Assembly: GCA_028277025.1 (NCBI GenBank)
Contig: JAPYVG010000018.1
Span: 1 to 36,536 of the forward strand
Length of the DNA stretch: 36,536 nucleotides
Direction of reading: 5' to 3'
Origin: Sulfolobaceae archaeon
GTDB lineage: Archaea; Thermoproteota; Thermoprotei_A; Sulfolobales; Sulfolobaceae
A model generated the notes under the pieces. The model was not told the origin of the DNA, did not search any database, and saw nothing but the letters and a program-made list of their open reading frames with translations. A program made the position numbers and the translations under genes. Shown here in pieces: positions 34,352 to 36,536 of the stretch. Positions within the stretch are counted from its first letter, which is position 1; each line of letters begins with the position of its first letter.

Positions 34352-35196
34352 TCCTTTTTCACCTTTTCAGTCATTATCTTACAGAATTCTATTGCATCTC
34401 CTACAATCACGTAGTCCGCGTTTTCGGTAATCGGGGCGTTTTTATCCTTATTTACCGCAACTATTACCTTTGCATCTTTTATCCCAGCTAAATGTTGTGG
34501 TTGTCCAGATATGCCTAATGCAATATATAATTTGGGTCTAACCTTATTACCCGAGAGACCTATTTGCCTATCTTCGGGTAACCAACCGAGCTCTGCAGTA
34601 ACCGGCCTACTTCCTCCTAGTGCGGCATTTAATGCCTTTGCTAATTCTTCAGCATATTTTATATTTTCTTTAGACCCTATTCCCCTTCCTACTGAGACTA
34701 TAATTTGTGCGTTTGACAAGTCTGCACCCTCACCGCCTTTAGTCTTTCTCTCTAAGACTTTCACTCTACCTTGCTGAATTTCAACGCGTATTACTTTAGG
34801 ATTATTTTTCTCTTTAACTTCTACCGATTTTTTGCTAACTGTTAAGACAATAGGGTAATTAAACTCTATTTCCGCAATTCCCATCCCGCTATATACTACT
34901 CTCTTAGCCTTATTCTTTTCCAGTTCGATTACATCGGTGACTATAGGAATACGTAGTATTCCCGCTACTAGACCAGCTATAACTTTATCCCTTTTACTAC
35001 TCCCGGTTATTACTACATCGGGCTTTAAGGTTACAATATATTTGGCAATTCCCTCTTCATCGACAGAATTAATTAAGTGTACTTCATCCGCAAAGTTTAC
35101 TTCCTTCTGTGATACCGCAATAACGTATTCTGATTGGAAATAACTTATTGCAGTCTTCAAAGAGTCTAAATCCTCTGAATAAGCTACGATCCTCAT
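34348..35196 (-). CDS. fixB: Electron transfer flavoprotein alpha subunit (FixB)
   Basis: 282 residues. The C-terminal FAD domain is clear: IVSVGRGIGSKENI, GGSRPVTAELGWLPEDRQIG, PKLYIALGISGQPQHLAGI, and NKDKNAPI..NADY. The N-terminal half is the ETF alpha/beta core. It forms a heterodimer with FixA and accepts electrons from acyl-CoA or other flavin dehydrogenases. It shares one base with the fixA stop/start junction. Its length is slightly shorter than many ETF alpha proteins. Confidence 0.93.
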   Translation of the reverse strand: MRIVAYSEDLDSLKTAISYFQSEYVIAVSQKEVNFADEVHLINSVDEEGIAKYIVTLKPDVVITGSSKRDKVIAGLVAGILRIPIVTDVIELEKNKAKRVVYSGMGIAEIEFNYPIVLTVSKKSVEVKEKNNPKVIRVEIQQGRVKVLERKTKGGEGADLSNAQIIVSVGRGIGSKENIKYAEELAKALNAALGGSRPVTAELGWLPEDRQIGLSGNKVRPKLYIALGISGQPQHLAGIKDAKVIVAVNKDKNAPITENADYVIVGDAIEFCKIMTEKVKKD

Positions 35197-35924
35197 TATA
35201 ATACACCTTCATCCTTTAAGTAGTTAACAAGTTTATCAACAGCTTCCTCCATTTTTCCTTCGATAATTATTCTTTTACGTTGTATGATGTAAGGCGTAAT
35301 ACTGGTTATTTTGATTGAAGGTGTGGCATTGTAAGTGATCGTTTTAACTGGCTTTTTAGAGGATTCTAGTATTTGTTTTACAGTAGGTATTCTGGGAGTG
35401 TTAATTTCTCCCACGACTGATACTATAGCTGGCAATTCCGTTTCTACAAGTTCTGAAATAGTCGTTAGGTTCCTCTCAGCTTTTATCTTGTTTCCTTCTA
35501 TCGAGATAGATTTAACATACGTTATTAATGGGTAGTTTATTAAGGCTGATAAATATGGTGTAAAAACTCCAGTACTACTGTCAGTTGTGGTCTCTCCAGT
35601 TATTATTAAGTCCGGTTTTATGGCGTTTATTTGTTCAGCTATAGCTTCTGCTGTAGTTCTAACGTCTTGCTGTTTCATTTCTATTGCTATTACTTCATCT
35701 AAACCCATCGCTAGGGCTTCCCTTATGCTTTTCCTATCAACGTTTCCAGCAGTAACCCCTATTGATTTCACGTTATATTTCTCTTTTATTCTAACAGCTT
35801 CCTCTATCGCGTTCTTATCGTAAGTACTTATCTTTGACGGCACGTTTAGGTCTAAGGAGGAACCAGCTATCTTTATTAGGGTGTCGTCGGGTACAATCTT
35901 GAACAGTGCTACAACGCTGTTCAT
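35196..35924 (-). CDS. fixA: Electron transfer flavoprotein beta subunit (FixA)
   Basis: 242 residues. The ETF-beta pattern includes a nucleotide-contact segment SKISTYDKNAIEEAVRIKEK and the conserved IITGETTTDSSTGVFTPYLSALINYPLITYV. It binds AMP or FAD in the heterodimer with FixB. First gene of fixABCX. ATG at 35924 with a GAGG ribosome binding site about 15 bp upstream and TATA CGTATAATTC at about 35947-35956. Confidence 0.92.
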   Translation of the reverse strand: MNSVVALFKIVPDDTLIKIAGSSLDLNVPSKISTYDKNAIEEAVRIKEKYNVKSIGVTAGNVDRKSIREALAMGLDEVIAIEMKQQDVRTTAEAIAEQINAIKPDLIITGETTTDSSTGVFTPYLSALINYPLITYVKSISIEGNKIKAERNLTTISELVETELPAIVSVVGEINTPRIPTVKQILESSKKPVKTITYNATPSIKITSITPYIIQRKRIIIEGKMEEAVDKLVNYLKDEGVL

Positions 35925-36156
35925 AATTTATTTTTGCCTCTTTGAATTATACGTTTAACTGGTACTAAATAAGAGAAGTTCCTATATAATACTGTGTTTG
36001 AATCAGAATATGTTTTTTACTTTATTTACTTTTTAATCTTTAAATTAATAACATTTTAATTTTTTTAATCTTTCATTCTAATATCCCTAGTTTTTTAAAA
36101 TCTTTTATATTCTGTATGGGAAAAATTTTTAAAAGGGCTCTCCTAATTCCCCTTCA

Positions 36157-36360
36157 ATGCATAAGCTGAAAGTTTTGGACTTTACAACTTTAGACCTCGA
36201 GGACGCTAAGGATAAAATAAGAAGGGAACTTAAGAAGTTAAGAAACGGTGATGAACTTATACTTTTGTCACCTATTGATCTCTCGTATATGTGTAAGGGG
36301 TATAAGGTAGATAAGGGAAAGGAAGAGGATTTGTGGATTATAAGAGTTAGGAGAAATTAG
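36157..36360 (+). CDS. TusA/SirA-like small protein without catalytic cysteine
   Basis: 67 residues. The pattern LDFTTLDLEDAKDKIRREL then LKKLRNGDELIL mirrors the strand-helix-strand start of TusA sulfur-carrier proteins (LDx.GL.CP.P...KKALK.L..GD.L.V). The Cys-Pro that carries sulfur is replaced by Leu-Glu, so it cannot act as a persulfide carrier at that site. C48 or so lies elsewhere (YMCKGYK). ATG with TATA-like TTTTTAAAAG (about 36126-36135). The family assignment is tentative. Confidence 0.5.
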   Translation: MHKLKVLDFTTLDLEDAKDKIRRELKKLRNGDELILLSPIDLSYMCKGYKVDKGKEEDLWIIRVRRN

Positions 36361-36536
36361 CGAACTCTTCTATATTCTGGAAGTGTTAAGCTTTTCGTTC
36401 CCAGATCTGGAAGTCAGTATGGGAATCTCTTTTTTAGCGTAAAAAATGAGATGAATAAAATACATAAAAAGTCGAAAGAATAAGATTTTTCGTAGAAAAG
36501 TTTGTATAAACGAGGGCGGACCTAATTATATGCCCA

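Noticed and set aside
1..36536. CRISPR arrays
   Set aside because: No regularly spaced repeats of 24-25 bp or the typical Sulfolobales repeat ends were found on either strand.

Overview
The window comes from a thermoacidophilic crenarchaeon of the order Sulfolobales. The clearest marker is a nearly textbook 7-kDa chromatin protein of the Sul7d/Sac7d family (27912-28109). It is supported by a PriX-like primase subunit, Sir2, archaeal-type LeuRS, an SSV-type integrase fragment at a tRNA gene, compact TATA-driven leaderless genes and C/D box guide RNAs. The Sul7d sequence looks closest to the S. tokodaii-like (Sulfurisphaera) branch, which is an inference from memory. The DNA is AT-rich and the gene order is ordinary chromosome except for the left end.

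Layout. Positions 1-1373 are the right edge of an integrated SSV-type virus or plasmid. They hold a small promoter-bearing ORF, a two-helix membrane protein, a remnant ORF, GC-rich inverted repeats and the N-terminal part of a partitioned integrase, int(N). int(N) reads into the 3' half of tRNA-Glu(CUC) (1373-1462), which is therefore attR. The tRNA gene carries about 15 extra bases in its D-arm, probably an intron. From 1761 the chromosome continues with an M1 aminopeptidase. Next is a leftward four-gene operon: M20 peptidase, radical SAM/SPASM enzyme, a leucyl-tRNA synthetase with an altered editing site, and a PLD-like membrane protein. The stretch 10018-14892 holds PriX and an Ncs6/TtuA-type tRNA thiolase (operon), an MTHFR-like protein, a sir2-sfsA operon and small unknowns. 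The stretch 15029-17970 holds an SSS transporter with a small partner, a winged-helix protein and a pilin-like gene broken by one in-frame stop. A VapBC toxin-antitoxin pair follows (18540-19159).

Metabolic part. An acyl-CoA dehydrogenase-like flavoprotein converges on hydantoinase/carboxylase-type hyuA-hyuB. Further right are proC, an AIM24-family protein with an M61 peptidase, Sul7d, a molybdopterin oxidoreductase, a cation/proton antiporter, and a fixABCX electron-transfer flavoprotein operon able to pass electrons from acyl-CoA dehydrogenases to quinone.

The strongest signals beyond protein genes are four well-formed C/D box sRNAs on the + strand (10320-10370, 13384-13431, 14190-14237, 29993-30041). 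They share near-identical C' boxes and 10-15 nt guides. One guide is perfectly complementary to a conserved 16S rRNA stretch, and two others match conserved 23S stretches as I recall them. One sRNA lies antisense across the sir2/sfsA junction, and two abut the promoters of divergent genes. Other items worth attention are the frameshifted int(N), the nonsense-interrupted pilin gene, the LeuRS editing-site change, the acyl-CoA dehydrogenase-like protein without a catalytic glutamate, and a hairpin that encloses the start codon of the M61 peptidase.
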